Counted from the first letter of the stretch, positions 7,941 through 16,910 are shown. The stretch is DNA of 64,000 nucleotides from Domibacillus indicus (GCF_000970685.1 NZ_LAJB01000003.1:186001-250000), one strand, 5' to 3'. The notes: generated from the sequence alone by a model not told the origin. Program-made: numbers and translations.

Positions 7941-10900
7941 TATTGGTCTTCTTGTTTAAACCGGTCTTGAAGCAGATAATAGGATTTTTTCAATCTTTCT
8001 CTTGAAGAAACGTCCCCGTTCCACGATTCCCATTTGTACATGTTCATTTTCGGAACAGCATTGCCTGATGAAGCGGGCAGTGTTGACTCTTCTCCAAAAG
8101 AGGCGCCAATCCCAATGCCTTTTATTGTTTCTTCCGCCTCGATTCCTTCCTTGAAAATATCTCCCGCTGCTTTCAGGCTGCTCGGGTCCTTCACATTTAA
8201 TAACAGCCATGGAATACGGATTTCGATATTCCCTGTTTCGTTATCCACATAGTAATCGGATAAAGAATCATACTCAGACGATTTTGGATTGCCATTGCCA
8301 AACCGCATGACTCCCGTTTCATAATAATCAAACGGAAGCACTTCATCTGTATCCGGACGGGTGATTTCTTTATTCAGGGCCAGGCGGACCGGGTTAAAGT
8401 CGCTGCTGTTGTTCGCCGGCTTTTCAGGCACCGGCTTCAGCATCGGAACGTCAAATCCATACTGGTACAAGAAAGTATCATAATAAGCATTTACCTGGAG
8501 GGTGCCTTTGTTTTTTCCATCGAATGAAAGAACAAAGTCAATATCATTCGAAGCAAATGACAGGCCATCCTCTTTCTCGCTTCCAATGGCTGGATGCACA
8601 TCGAAATAAAACTCCGGCATCCGGCCATTGGACATTTTCGAGCGGATATACAGATAGCGCTCATCATGTGTGACATACAGGCTGTCGTTTCCCTTGTAAA
8701 ACGGCTGAATGTCCTCCCAGTCTTTTATATCCCCGTCTGTTTTAATACGGAGGCGGTCAAAACTTAAGAGCCCGAACTGCTGCTCATTTGTCTGGGCGTT
8801 GGACCAGTACGGACGCCGTTCTGGATCATCAAGGTCCATCGTATTCCAGGTCCGCTTAAACCACTCATCCTGCCAGGTAAAAACAAGGCCGCCCATCATC
8901 CCTTCAGCCAGAATATCATCATACATATGAATAAGCCCTTCTCCCTGCTGCTGCTCGCTTATAAAGCCCTGGTTCAGCCCAAAGGTATTGCGGTGCGTCA
9001 TGCCGCGTGAAGCAGGAAGGCCAAACTCTGCAATCAAAACCGGCATGTCATGTGCCTCGCGGAGATCATGCAGGTACCCGGCATAGCTGTTGTTTTCACC
9101 TCGGAAATCCTTATACGTTACATACTTTTCTTCTAAATTCAAAAAGTCAGGGTAATACGGATACACATGGTACGAAGCAAACAGCGGGGTTTCCCTTTTC
9201 GGCTTGATCGTATTCGGATTAACCGATACCAGGTCTTCCTGCTCCTGCGGTTCAGCCGGATGCTCCAGCAGGTCTGTTGTTACCCAGTTTGTAAAGCTCA
9301 TCGGCCGTGTCCACTTATAGGTGTCAGCTTCATATTTCATCATTGTATCCATTTGCTCGGCCAGCCAGATTTCCATCGGCTCCGCTTTTTCTGTGCGGAC
9401 AAACTCGCCGTCATATTGGGCAAGGCCGGCGTATTTCGTTTTCATATTGTCGACCATATACGGATACCACTCAATCCCGAGCATCCAGCCAATGACATAC
9501 GGTGATATATCCGCCCGGTAAACACCTGACGCATGGCCTGTCCGTTTTTGGATATCGGCATTGCCATGAATCACATCGGCGAGCCGTTTCATTTCCGCTT
9601 GAAATTCTTTCGTGATTTCCGGTGTAAAAGCATCAAGTGTCTTTTCTAACGGCTCCTCGTCAATCCACACACCATGAAAAACATAAATCGGCGAATCCGC
9701 ATGCTCTTCATTATACCGTTTCAGCGCATTGTAAAAGCCAGGCGGGTGAAGTGTGTAAACACGAATCGTATTGGCATTCATTTCGCCAATTTGAGTCAGC
9801 CAGTCATAGTATTCCGATTCGGAAATGGCTGCTTCACCAGGAAATGCCCCCGGTTTCCCCATGCCGATATTAACACCTCTTACCGTCATCGTTTTCCATT
9901 TGCCATCTTCATATACGTCAAAGCGGTCTCCATTTAAGCGGGCGGTATAGGAAAGACCGTTTTTTTCCGCGGCAGGTACAGAAACTGCTTCTTCCTCGTC
10001 CGCTTTTTTCTCCATCGATAAAATGCCTTTCATCAGCGGCACGTACGTTTTCCAGAAAAACGCCTGCTCCGGATAAAGAGCGGAAGGCGTAATAAAGGCC
10101 CGCATCGAGGCGAAGCCGGCATATTTATAGATAGAGGATACTTCCGCTGTATCAGCAAAATCTCCGGCAAAATAAAAAAGGTCCGACTGTTCATACGAAT
10201 AATGGGTCACTGCCGGAAAAGAAAGCGGAATGCCTTCTTTCTCTAATAGCTCTTTTCCTTTTTTCGATAAATCCCATTGATAATGAGCCCAAATATCCTG
10301 TTTATTTTCCGGCACGGTTATGTCAAACCAGTAGGTGTATGGAACACCTTTTTCCAGGCCGGTTATCTGCTTCCCTTCCTCTGTAAACTCCATTGTCAGC
10401 TGTGCTTTGTTTGCATATCCTTCTTCTTCCGAAAGCACAATGACTTTTTCTTTTTCTTCATTCACAAGCACAAAGCCGGGCCCCTCAAATGCCCACTTCT
10501 TTCCTTCTGCTTCATATAATGAAAAAATGTCCGCTGTCAGCTCTTCATTTTCTTTACTTAACTCTCCAAAAGCGCGCCCTGTCCAGCCAGTCGGATTCGT
10601 ATGCAAAAAAGAAGCCGCATCATTTTTCACTTCCGCTTTTGTTGGAGAAGCAAATGTGTTGAATTCCATAATCAATGTCGTTGGATGGTCGGCTGTCTGC
10701 TGCTTTATCGCTTCCCATTCATCCAATTGAAGGCCGCCGTATACAAGGTTGTTTTCTTCGTCATATACCCCGTATGTGTCAGCCGCATAAATCAGGTCTG
10801 CTCCTTCAAGACTTTCAGGCAGCGCTCTTTCTTTTTCCTTCTTTTCAGGAAAATAACCGTAATAGTCATTTTCACCGCCGAAGGAAGCAAAGCGCAAATG

Positions 10901-11071
10901 CTCCAGCACCCAGGAGAGAGCACGGTGCTCTCTCTTATTGTCTGTTGGTACGGTTTTATCCAAAATAACCACTTTGTCCGCCCTTGTGCCGCCAAGCTCC
11001 CACATAATGCGGGGCAGCAAAAGCAGTAAAGCAATTCCCAGGAGCACAAACCACTTTTTCTTTGCTTTCAT
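7940..11071 (-). CDS. Membrane-anchored glycoside-hydrolase-like protein with C-terminal CBM9-like domain
   Basis: This 1043-residue protein has an N-terminal membrane anchor (about 7-25), then an extracytoplasmic region of about 350 residues that I do not recognise. From about 380 to 770 a clan-A glycosidase-like barrel is visible: TIRVYTLHPPGF at 435-446, Glu534 in GWMLGIEWYP at the acid/base position, and Glu682 in IAEFGLP at the nucleophile position. From about 775 to 990 a family-9-like carbohydrate-binding or DOMON-type beta domain follows (DGDIKDWEDI, then DERYLYIRSKM). It probably trims, transfers or binds the polymer made by the convergent glycosyltransferase operon. Its start codon overlaps the stop of the hybrid kinase gene by one base. 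The exact family and activity are uncertain. Confidence 0.78.
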   Translation of the reverse strand: MKAKKKWFVLLGIALLLLLPRIMWELGGTRADKVVILDKTVPTDNKREHRALSWVLEHLRFASFGGENDYYGYFPEKKEKERALPESLEGADLIYAADTYGVYDEENNLVYGGLQLDEWEAIKQQTADHPTTLIMEFNTFASPTKAEVKNDAASFLHTNPTGWTGRAFGELSKENEELTADIFSLYEAEGKKWAFEGPGFVLVNEEKEKVIVLSEEEGYANKAQLTMEFTEEGKQITGLEKGVPYTYWFDITVPENKQDIWAHYQWDLSKKGKELLEKEGIPLSFPAVTHYSYEQSDLFYFAGDFADTAEVSSIYKYAGFASMRAFITPSALYPEQAFFWKTYVPLMKGILSMEKKADEEEAVSVPAAEKNGLSYTARLNGDRFDVYEDGKWKTMTVRGVNIGMGKPGAFPGEAAISESEYYDWLTQIGEMNANTIRVYTLHPPGFYNALKRYNEEHADSPIYVFHGVWIDEEPLEKTLDAFTPEITKEFQAEMKRLADVIHGNADIQKRTGHASGVYRADISPYVIGWMLGIEWYPYMVDNMKTKYAGLAQYDGEFVRTEKAEPMEIWLAEQMDTMMKYEADTYKWTRPMSFTNWVTTDLLEHPAEPQEQEDLVSVNPNTIKPKRETPLFASYHVYPYYPDFLNLEEKYVTYKDFRGENNSYAGYLHDLREAHDMPVLIAEFGLPASRGMTHRNTFGLNQGFISEQQQGEGLIHMYDDILAEGMMGGLVFTWQDEWFKRTWNTMDLDDPERRPYWSNAQTNEQQFGLLSFDRLRIKTDGDIKDWEDIQPFYKGNDSLYVTHDERYLYIRSKMSNGRMPEFYFDVHPAIGSEKEDGLSFASNDIDFVLSFDGKNKGTLQVNAYYDTFLYQYGFDVPMLKPVPEKPANNSSDFNPVRLALNKEITRPDTDEVLPFDYYETGVMRFGNGNPKSSEYDSLSDYYVDNETGNIEIRIPWLLLNVKDPSSLKAAGDIFKEGIEAEETIKGIGIGASFGEESTLPASSGNAVPKMNMYKWESWNGDVSSRERLKKSYYLLQDRFKQEDQ

Positions 11072-13926
11072 TATGAATCAGAACCTTTCTCTGGATAGAA
11101 AATAACTCCCTGCTGCTTTGGCTCAGTTAAAAATCCAAGAACTGCCTGCGATAATTGGTTAGGCGGATACGGTTTCGTTAAGTAATGATCGATCTGGGTC
11201 AGCTTTCCTGAATCTTCATTTTGATCGAGGGCTGAAGAAATAATGATCGGAATATCGCGCGTGCTTGTTTCTTTTTTTAGCAGTTCCACCAGATCCCAGC
11301 CATTCAGGTCATCTCCAAGCATAATATCAATGACCATTCCAACGAGCGGGGTACGCTTCGCTTCTTCAAAGGCTTCGGATGGATCGAGATGATAAATAAC
11401 CGTAAAACCATTCATTTTTAATTCTTCAGATAACAAAAGAGCAAGGCTCATATCATCTTCCACAATCATCACCGAAGGGCTGTTTTCTGTTCCTTCAGGA
11501 CGAATGAGCCGGCTTGGGCCGGAAGAAAGAAGCGGCAGAGAAACGCATACTGTCGTTCCTTTACCCTCTTCTGATTCAATGGTAATCGTTCCATTGTGCT
11601 TTTCGATAATTTCCCGGCAAATTGCCAGCCCCAGTCCCGTTCCGCCAATTTTCCTCCGAGCGCTGTTATCAATCCGCTGGAACTTGCTGAACAGCTTCGG
11701 CACAGCTTCGGCTGGAATGCCGATCCCTTCATCTTTCACAGAAACAAGGAGCTGGTTTTCTTTATTGGAAAGAGTCAGCGTAACATGGCCGCCGTCCGGT
11801 GAAAACTTAATCGCGTTGCCAAGAATATTCGTTAACACCTGGGCAAGGCGCTCCTTATCTCCTTTAACGCGGACGTCAGCCGCTTCATCCACGACAACAA
11901 GGGAATGGCTGTTTTCCGACCGGAAGCGGGTAACTGCTTCAACAGCCAGCTCATTCATCTGAAATTCTTCCATTTGATACACCTGGCTGCCCGATTCCAT
12001 TCGCTGCAAATCTAAAAAGTCATTAATTAAGTTTGTCAGCCTGTTCGCTTCTTTGTAGATTGTTTCTAAGTATTTTTTTTGCTTTTCTGGTTTCAGCTGC
12101 TTGTGAAGCAGCAGCTCCGTAAAACCAAGGACGCTTGAAAGCGGCGTACGGAGCTCATGGCTGACCGTGCTGACCAGCTCTGTTTTCATCTGGTCAATCT
12201 CATATTCTTTCGTAATATCCCGATGAACAAAGATCGTACCTGTTTTTTCTCCCTCTATGAAAACAGGAGCGCTATACACATCAATTACGCGTTCAGACGG
12301 TCCTAAAATTTTGTAACGGTATTCCTGGATGCCATCCTCTTCCTGCGAAAGGCAGCTTTCCAAAAAGCTTTTCATTTTTTGAGGCTCGTCGGTTTGCTCA
12401 GCCAGGTGATCGATCCATTGCTTCTTTTCAACTATTTCATCAAGGCACACTGCATCCCAGCCAACAATAAAACAGAATGCTTCATTGCGCTGCAGCATAC
12501 GTCCATCCACGCCGACAAATTGAATGCCTTCATTAATGTTATTGACGATCCGCTCATTAAGCACCCGCTCTTTCACGTTGCGGTCATACAGCTGAATACG
12601 CTCAATAGCCAGAGAAATACGCTTTAACAAGCCATACAGGTCTTTCTGTTCCTGTGGAGAAAAAGCATGGCCAATTCTCGCTCCGCCGAATAAAGCTGTC
12701 ATCTGCCCGGCTGCGCTGCTTACTCCGGCAAAATATTCATAAACATAAACCGTTTCTGAAGCAAGCCCTTTTTCCTGCACAGCCTCTCTTTTTAACGTAA
12801 AAAAAGAGTCCTCCTTCAGCCGCTGGTCAATATAATCAATCCGGCGTGCTGAAAACTCGTCAAACATCGATTTTGTTACACCCTTGAGCTTATGTTCTCC
12901 GCTGTCGCGAATCCAAAACAAGCCCAGATCTAACCCGTATACTTCGTCAAGATAATCAAGTACACTATCGGCAAGTTCCTGTTTGTTAAGAGAAAAAGAC
13001 AGAACATGATTTAAATCATTATAGCGCTGCAGCCGTTCTTTCGTTTGGTTCGTCTCGCGGAGTGATTCCTCGATTTTCTCCTGGTGTTCCTGAAGCTCTT
13101 CCTGCTGCATAACCAATTCTTCATTCTGGGCTGTGAGTTCTTCTTCTTTTTCCTGTATGGTCCGGATCATGGAGCCAAATGAAGAAAATAGCACACCGAT
13201 TTCATCATTTTGCTTTATCGGCAGTAATGAAAAGCTTTTGCCGGACGCGAAATCATCAGCTGCTTTTCTCATATTTTCAAGCGGCCTTACGATTTCCTTC
13301 ATCATCCGCCAGATCAAATAAGAAATAAAAACGAATAACAAAAAAATAAATATGATCATCACAAGCGTAAATTGATACGCCTGCTGAAGCATTTCTCTTG
13401 ACAGCACTTCCAGCCGATCATCAATATCTGTTTTATACTGCTGTGCATATTCCATAAATTGATTTACAGAATCGGTCAGGCCGCTGCTTGACAATACTCT
13501 CAGCGCTTCATAATCATTGTTTTCCACCATTTCAATTGTGGCAGGCAGCGTCTCTCTTTCATATGCAGCCATGAAATCTGCAAGTTCTTCTGTCAGCTGC
13601 TGCTCTTGTGAATTTAACTGAATATTTTTCAATTCACTCAGTGATCCGTTTACCTGCTCAATATCTTCATAAACGCGGGCAAGCTCTTTCTCATTTTGAA
13701 AGGCGACATACCCTCTTGCCCGGAAAAACATATCATTCAGTGAATCCCGCAGTGTTTCCAATTTCGCTTGCTTTTCAAACAGTGCTTCCCTCTTGAACCT
13801 CAGCTCTTCCTGCGAATCTTTCATATAAATAAAGGCCCCCGCCCCTGCTGCTGTCAAAAGAAATAAAATCGATAATGACAAAAGCAAATACCGGCGCCGA
13901 ATGCCAGATGTTATATCTATGCCCAT
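11071..13926 (-). CDS. Hybrid sensor histidine kinase (4-helix sensor, HAMP, GAF, PAS, HisKA, HATPase, REC)
   Basis: The ATG at 13926 follows GGGAGGAAAC and gives 951 residues; a longer frame upstream lacks a ribosome site. A first membrane helix (about 13-35) and a helical extracellular domain lead to a second helix at about 186-206. A HAMP domain (about 207-260) and a glutamine-rich coiled coil (260-300) follow. Then come a GAF-like domain (about 305-445), a PAS-like domain (about 455-575), HisKA with His590 (SHELRTP), an ATPase domain with DEGIGIP and GGTGLGL, and a C-terminal receiver with Asp867 (VIDIML). A hybrid kinase needs an Hpt protein, and one is encoded in the convergent operon. 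It is co-transcribed with the glycosidase-like gene. Confidence 0.9.
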   Translation of the reverse strand: MGIDITSGIRRRYLLLSLSILFLLTAAGAGAFIYMKDSQEELRFKREALFEKQAKLETLRDSLNDMFFRARGYVAFQNEKELARVYEDIEQVNGSLSELKNIQLNSQEQQLTEELADFMAAYERETLPATIEMVENNDYEALRVLSSSGLTDSVNQFMEYAQQYKTDIDDRLEVLSREMLQQAYQFTLVMIIFIFLLFVFISYLIWRMMKEIVRPLENMRKAADDFASGKSFSLLPIKQNDEIGVLFSSFGSMIRTIQEKEEELTAQNEELVMQQEELQEHQEKIEESLRETNQTKERLQRYNDLNHVLSFSLNKQELADSVLDYLDEVYGLDLGLFWIRDSGEHKLKGVTKSMFDEFSARRIDYIDQRLKEDSFFTLKREAVQEKGLASETVYVYEYFAGVSSAAGQMTALFGGARIGHAFSPQEQKDLYGLLKRISLAIERIQLYDRNVKERVLNERIVNNINEGIQFVGVDGRMLQRNEAFCFIVGWDAVCLDEIVEKKQWIDHLAEQTDEPQKMKSFLESCLSQEEDGIQEYRYKILGPSERVIDVYSAPVFIEGEKTGTIFVHRDITKEYEIDQMKTELVSTVSHELRTPLSSVLGFTELLLHKQLKPEKQKKYLETIYKEANRLTNLINDFLDLQRMESGSQVYQMEEFQMNELAVEAVTRFRSENSHSLVVVDEAADVRVKGDKERLAQVLTNILGNAIKFSPDGGHVTLTLSNKENQLLVSVKDEGIGIPAEAVPKLFSKFQRIDNSARRKIGGTGLGLAICREIIEKHNGTITIESEEGKGTTVCVSLPLLSSGPSRLIRPEGTENSPSVMIVEDDMSLALLLSEELKMNGFTVIYHLDPSEAFEEAKRTPLVGMVIDIMLGDDLNGWDLVELLKKETSTRDIPIIISSALDQNEDSGKLTQIDHYLTKPYPPNQLSQAVLGFLTEPKQQGVIFYPEKGSDS

Positions 13927-13956
13927 ATGTTTCCTCCCTTTCAATTCCATATTTTT

Positions 13957-13985
13957 ATTATAGACTGTTAGATTAGTAACGAAAA
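13957..13985 (-). promoter_or_regulatory. Probable promoter of the hybrid kinase operon
   Basis: A consensus TATAAT (13957-13962) lies 30 bases before the kinase start codon. The -35 region 17 bases upstream (TTTTCG) is weak, so an activator may be needed. Confidence 0.4.
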
Positions 13986-13989
13986 GAAA

Positions 13990-14016
13990 TAAAAAAACCC
14001 GCTGCTTGAGCGGGTT
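13990..14016 (-). terminator. Terminator of the rodA gene
   Basis: AACCCGCT pairs with AGCGGGTT around a 5-base loop, followed by seven T residues on the minus strand. The stem begins in the rodA stop codon. Confidence 0.85.
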
Positions 14017-15184
14017 ACGATTGGTCAGAGGAAAACATATAGTGGCGTTCATTGTATGTGATGGAAAAAATAAGCGCCAGCGCCAGCATATTTCCCATCA
14101 TGGCACTGCCTCCGTAGCTGATAAAAGGCAGTGGAATTCCGGTGATCGGCAGCAGGCCGATTGTCATACCGATATTTTGAAAAGCATGGAAGGTAATCAT
14201 CGCAATAACTCCCGCACACATGTAAGAATAATAGGGAGTATTTGTATTTAATCCTAGTTTTGTAATGTGGTAGATTAGCACGAAAAAAAGACTTACGACG
14301 ATCGAAGCACCAATAAACCCATACTCTTCTCCGATAACGCTGAAAATAAAGTCGGTATGGCTCTCCGGCAGGTAAACCTCCCGGTAGCCAAAGCCTTTGC
14401 CCATCGTCTGGCCGGAGCCAATTGCAAGCAGCGACCGGGTCAGGTGAAAGCCGATTGAGCTTTCATAGTTATACGGGTCAAGCCACGAATAAATACGGTC
14501 AAACTGATACTGCCTGACCCCGAGATATTTTTCTAAAACCGCCGGCTGCCAGAGCACCATATAAAAAACAAATGCAATGAGGGCGGCGGCCCCGCTGAAA
14601 AGCGGAAGCAGGATTTTCCATGTAATACCTGAAACAAAAATCATGCCAAGCAGGATGGAAATAAGAACAAGTGAGGTTCCAAGGTCCTGCCGGATGACCA
14701 GAGCAAGCGGAATGGCCGTAATGGCACCCAGCTTCAGCAGAAGCATCCAGTCGCTCCGAATGGTTTTAATTGGATTTTTAGAATGATGATTCACCATTAC
14801 ACGTGATAAAGTTAAAATTAAAAAAACCTTCATAAATTCCGATGGCTGGATCGACCCGATTCCCGGGAGCACGAACCAGTTTTTGGCCCCATTGATTGTC
14901 GGGGCGATAGAGGACGGCGCGACGATTAAAAAGATAAGCAGCAAAAGGCCAAATCCATATAAATACCAGGCCATGCTATGAAACTGATCAGAATCGACAC
15001 GGATAAATAAAGCAATAATTCCTATTCCGACTGCGTACCAGACAATCTGCCGGACCACGAAGTTCGTATCATATTGACCGGTCGTCTGCGCACTGTAAAT
15101 CGCCGCACAGCTGACAACAAACAGCATAAGCAAGATTAAAATCAACCCGTAGTCAATTCGGCTTGATTGTTGTTGAGAATTCAT
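14015..15184 (-). CDS. rodA: RodA/FtsW-family peptidoglycan glycosyltransferase (SEDS), probably RodA
   Basis: This 389-residue integral membrane protein has about ten helices. SEDS-family signatures are visible: a TINGAKNWF-like loop, QPSEFMK, the conserved RQDLGTSLV region, PESHTDFIFSVIGEEYG and, near the C-terminus, FISYGGSAMMGN. SEDS proteins polymerise lipid II into glycan strands with a partner class B PBP. The sequence resembles RodA (elongation) more than FtsW or SpoVE, but paralogues are common in Bacillaceae and the choice is moderate. It is a single-gene unit with its own promoter and terminator. Confidence 0.85.
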   Translation of the reverse strand: MNSQQQSSRIDYGLILILLMLFVVSCAAIYSAQTTGQYDTNFVVRQIVWYAVGIGIIALFIRVDSDQFHSMAWYLYGFGLLLLIFLIVAPSSIAPTINGAKNWFVLPGIGSIQPSEFMKVFLILTLSRVMVNHHSKNPIKTIRSDWMLLLKLGAITAIPLALVIRQDLGTSLVLISILLGMIFVSGITWKILLPLFSGAAALIAFVFYMVLWQPAVLEKYLGVRQYQFDRIYSWLDPYNYESSIGFHLTRSLLAIGSGQTMGKGFGYREVYLPESHTDFIFSVIGEEYGFIGASIVVSLFFVLIYHITKLGLNTNTPYYSYMCAGVIAMITFHAFQNIGMTIGLLPITGIPLPFISYGGSAMMGNMLALALIFSITYNERHYMFSSDQS

Positions 15185-15221
15185 GTTAATTCCTCTTTCT
15201 ACTAAAAATAGACCAATTCTT

Positions 15222-15249
15222 ATTATAACGTTATTGTCTTATTGTACAA
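15222..15249 (-). promoter_or_regulatory. Sigma-A promoter of rodA
   Basis: TTGTAC (15244-15249) and TATAAT (15222-15227) are 16 bases apart on the minus strand, 37 bases before the start codon. AGAGGA precedes the ATG. Confidence 0.65.
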
Positions 15250-15398
15250 CAGTCAAACGATTCAGAAACAAGAAATCTCCGCAGGACCATGGTAGAATAA
15301 CTTGAACAGGATATCCCGCTTCTTCTTTTATTTCCGGCTTTGCCGGGTTTTACAAGGAGCCTATTACCATAATTGCGAAACAGGAAAGGAAGTTTTTA

Positions 15399-15719
15399 AT
15401 GGAAGCAATCAAAACAAACGAACAATTAGAAGAGATTATTGCCGGAAGCGAGCCGGCTATCATTAAATTCTTTGCCGGCTGGTGTCCGGATTGTACAAGA
15501 ATGGATATGTTTATTGATGATATTATTGCGGACTACGGACAATACCGCTGGTTTGAATTAAACCGCGATGACTTTCCCGATGCAGCGCAAAAATATGATG
15601 TGATGGGGATCCCGAGCCTGCTGTTATTCCAAAATGGCGAAAAACTGGCGCATCTGCACAGTGCCAATGCGAAATCTCCCGAAGAAGTACGCGACTACTT
15701 GAGCAGCCTTCCCGTTTAA
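15399..15719 (+). CDS. Thioredoxin-like protein with CPDC active site
   Basis: This 106-residue protein has the thioredoxin fold pattern: KFFAGWCPDCTRMD contains the redox pair Cys29 and Cys32, and MGIPSLLLF carries the cis-proline. The CPDC dipeptide differs from the CGPC of housekeeping thioredoxin, so it is more likely a specialised reductase or a YtpP/YdbP-type thioredoxin. There is no signal peptide, so it is cytoplasmic. AGGAAAGGA precedes the ATG. It is flanked by rodA (divergent) and a shared terminator with the CobW gene. Confidence 0.88.
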   Translation: MEAIKTNEQLEEIIAGSEPAIIKFFAGWCPDCTRMDMFIDDIIADYGQYRWFELNRDDFPDAAQKYDVMGIPSLLLFQNGEKLAHLHSANAKSPEEVRDYLSSLPV

Positions 15720-15723
15720 TACA

Positions 15724-15756
15724 AAAAGCCGTCCGCCAAAAGGCGGACGGCTTTTA
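15724..15756. terminator. Bidirectional terminator
   Basis: A 14-bp perfect stem (AAAAGCCGTCCGCC with its complement) and a 4-base loop lie between the convergent thioredoxin-like and CobW genes, with T and A runs on both sides. Confidence 0.88.
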
Positions 15757-16665
15757 AAAAATCCCTTCCAGCTTATTTAACTGCTGCTTGAGCATTTCCT
15801 CGTCCAGTCCGTCTCCGATCACAACCATAACGGCCGGCCTCTTCATCGGCTGCGGCTGAAAAAACGGCACACCGTATGCATATTGAAACAGCTCAGGCCG
15901 TTCACCTGAATCTTCGAATTTTACAAATCCTTTCATTCTCAGCACAGAATCCGAAAGCTGCTCTGCCCATTTGATAAAAGCGGCACGAGGCACATGATTT
16001 ACAAATTCATAAGCAAAGGTTCGAATATGCAGGTGGTGGCGGGCATGATGAGTTTCGCCTCCTGCTGATCCTCCGCCGAATGTAATGCCGCCTTCCATCT
16101 GGCCAAATGTCATAACCCGCAGATCCACATTTTTATTTAATGAGCGAATTTCCCGTTTTACCTGCTCCGCTTGTTCTTTGGTTACAAGGTCTGTTTTTGT
16201 GAGCGCTGCTGTATCACTCCAGCGCGCCTGGTCTTCCATCAGCTTCCGATGGGCAATGGGCAGCCGGTCCCGCTCCAGCCAGCGGACAGAATCTACAAGC
16301 GTAATAATCCCTTTTACATCCAGCTGCATGGAAATAAGAGGAGAGGTGCAGGCGTCCAGCACTTCCATAGGATGTGCAGCGCCGGTCGTTTCAATATAAA
16401 TAACATCTGGACGGTGCTCGCGGTAAAGCGTCAGCAGCTCTACTTCTATTTCATCCTTAATTGTGCAGCAAATGCATCCATTCAGCATATCACGTACTGT
16501 CGTCTGATCCCCGAGTACAGCTGAATCAACTGAGAGGGAGCCAATTTCATTCATCAGGACCGCTGCTTTTCTTCCTGCCGCCTTTTCCTGCTCTAATAGT
16601 TGAAGCAATAAAGTCGTTTTTCCGCTTCCGAGAAAACCGCCAATAATATAAAGCTCTGTTTTCAT
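15754..16665 (-). CDS. CobW/P47K (G3E) GTPase, probable zinc metallochaperone
   Basis: This 303-residue G3E GTPase has Walker A GGFLGSGKTT at the N-terminus, the metal-binding GCICC motif (CxCC class) near residue 64, ETTGAAHP and the base-specificity TKTD. The C-terminal CobW domain begins near residue 215 and contains a His-rich stretch (HHARHHLH). CxCC-type members include the zinc chaperones YciC/ZagA/ZNG1. A sequence closely resembling a Zur box lies just upstream, which supports a zinc-limitation role. The protein is shorter than ZagA. The exact client protein is unknown. Confidence 0.88.
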   Translation of the reverse strand: MKTELYIIGGFLGSGKTTLLLQLLEQEKAAGRKAAVLMNEIGSLSVDSAVLGDQTTVRDMLNGCICCTIKDEIEVELLTLYREHRPDVIYIETTGAAHPMEVLDACTSPLISMQLDVKGIITLVDSVRWLERDRLPIAHRKLMEDQARWSDTAALTKTDLVTKEQAEQVKREIRSLNKNVDLRVMTFGQMEGGITFGGGSAGGETHHARHHLHIRTFAYEFVNHVPRAAFIKWAEQLSDSVLRMKGFVKFEDSGERPELFQYAYGVPFFQPQPMKRPAVMVVIGDGLDEEMLKQQLNKLEGIF

Positions 16666-16682
16666 TTTTTCCTGCCTTTCTT

Positions 16683-16703
16683 AAAACATAATAGTTCCGA
16701 TTT
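16683..16703 (-). promoter_or_regulatory. Candidate Zur box upstream of the CobW GTPase gene
   Basis: The 21 bases on the minus strand run AAATCGGAACTATTATGTTT plus a final T. They match the Bacillus Zur consensus (AAATCGTAAT-N-ATTACGATTT) at all but four positions. The site lies 17 bases upstream of the start codon, where repressor binding would block transcription. Confidence 0.55.
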
Positions 16704-16746
16704 ATTTCCTGCTTTATATTTTACCTGTTTCTATTGTTTTTGCCAT

Positions 16747-16776
16747 AAAAAAAAGCAGGAGGGTCAGCTCCCGCTT
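16747..16776 (-). terminator. Terminator of the small ORF
   Basis: AAGCGGGAG and CTCCTGCTT pair with one G-T wobble, followed by eight T residues on the minus strand, directly after the small ORF. Confidence 0.75.
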
Positions 16777-16910
16777 TACGTAAGTTTCATAACCGCTGCT
16801 AATTTTTCGGCAATAAGCATCATAAGGGCCTCTAAGTTTGTATCCCGCTGTTCACCATGCGCGTGCATTTCCTGCATGGCTTCAAGCAATGCCTGCTGTT
16901 CCTGGGACAT
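16776..16910 (-). CDS. Small unknown protein, 44 residues
   Basis: An ATG at 16910 preceded by AAAGGAG opens a 44-codon frame starting MSQEQQALLEAMQEMHAHGE and ending AAVMKLT. It is highly charged and predicted entirely helical. A clean terminator follows its stop codon, and the spacing of ribosome site, frame and terminator is what supports it as a real gene. I do not recognise the family. It lies between the CobW gene and the HxlR gene, both on the same strand, but appears to be its own transcription unit or the tail of the HxlR unit. Confidence 0.6.
   Translation of the reverse strand: MSQEQQALLEAMQEMHAHGEQRDTNLEALMMLIAEKLAAVMKLT

Noticed and set aside
11071-14052. N-terminally extended form of the hybrid kinase starting at 14052
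   Set aside because: The extension overlaps the rodA 3' end and terminator and has no ribosome site; the ATG at 13926 has GGGAGGAAAC.
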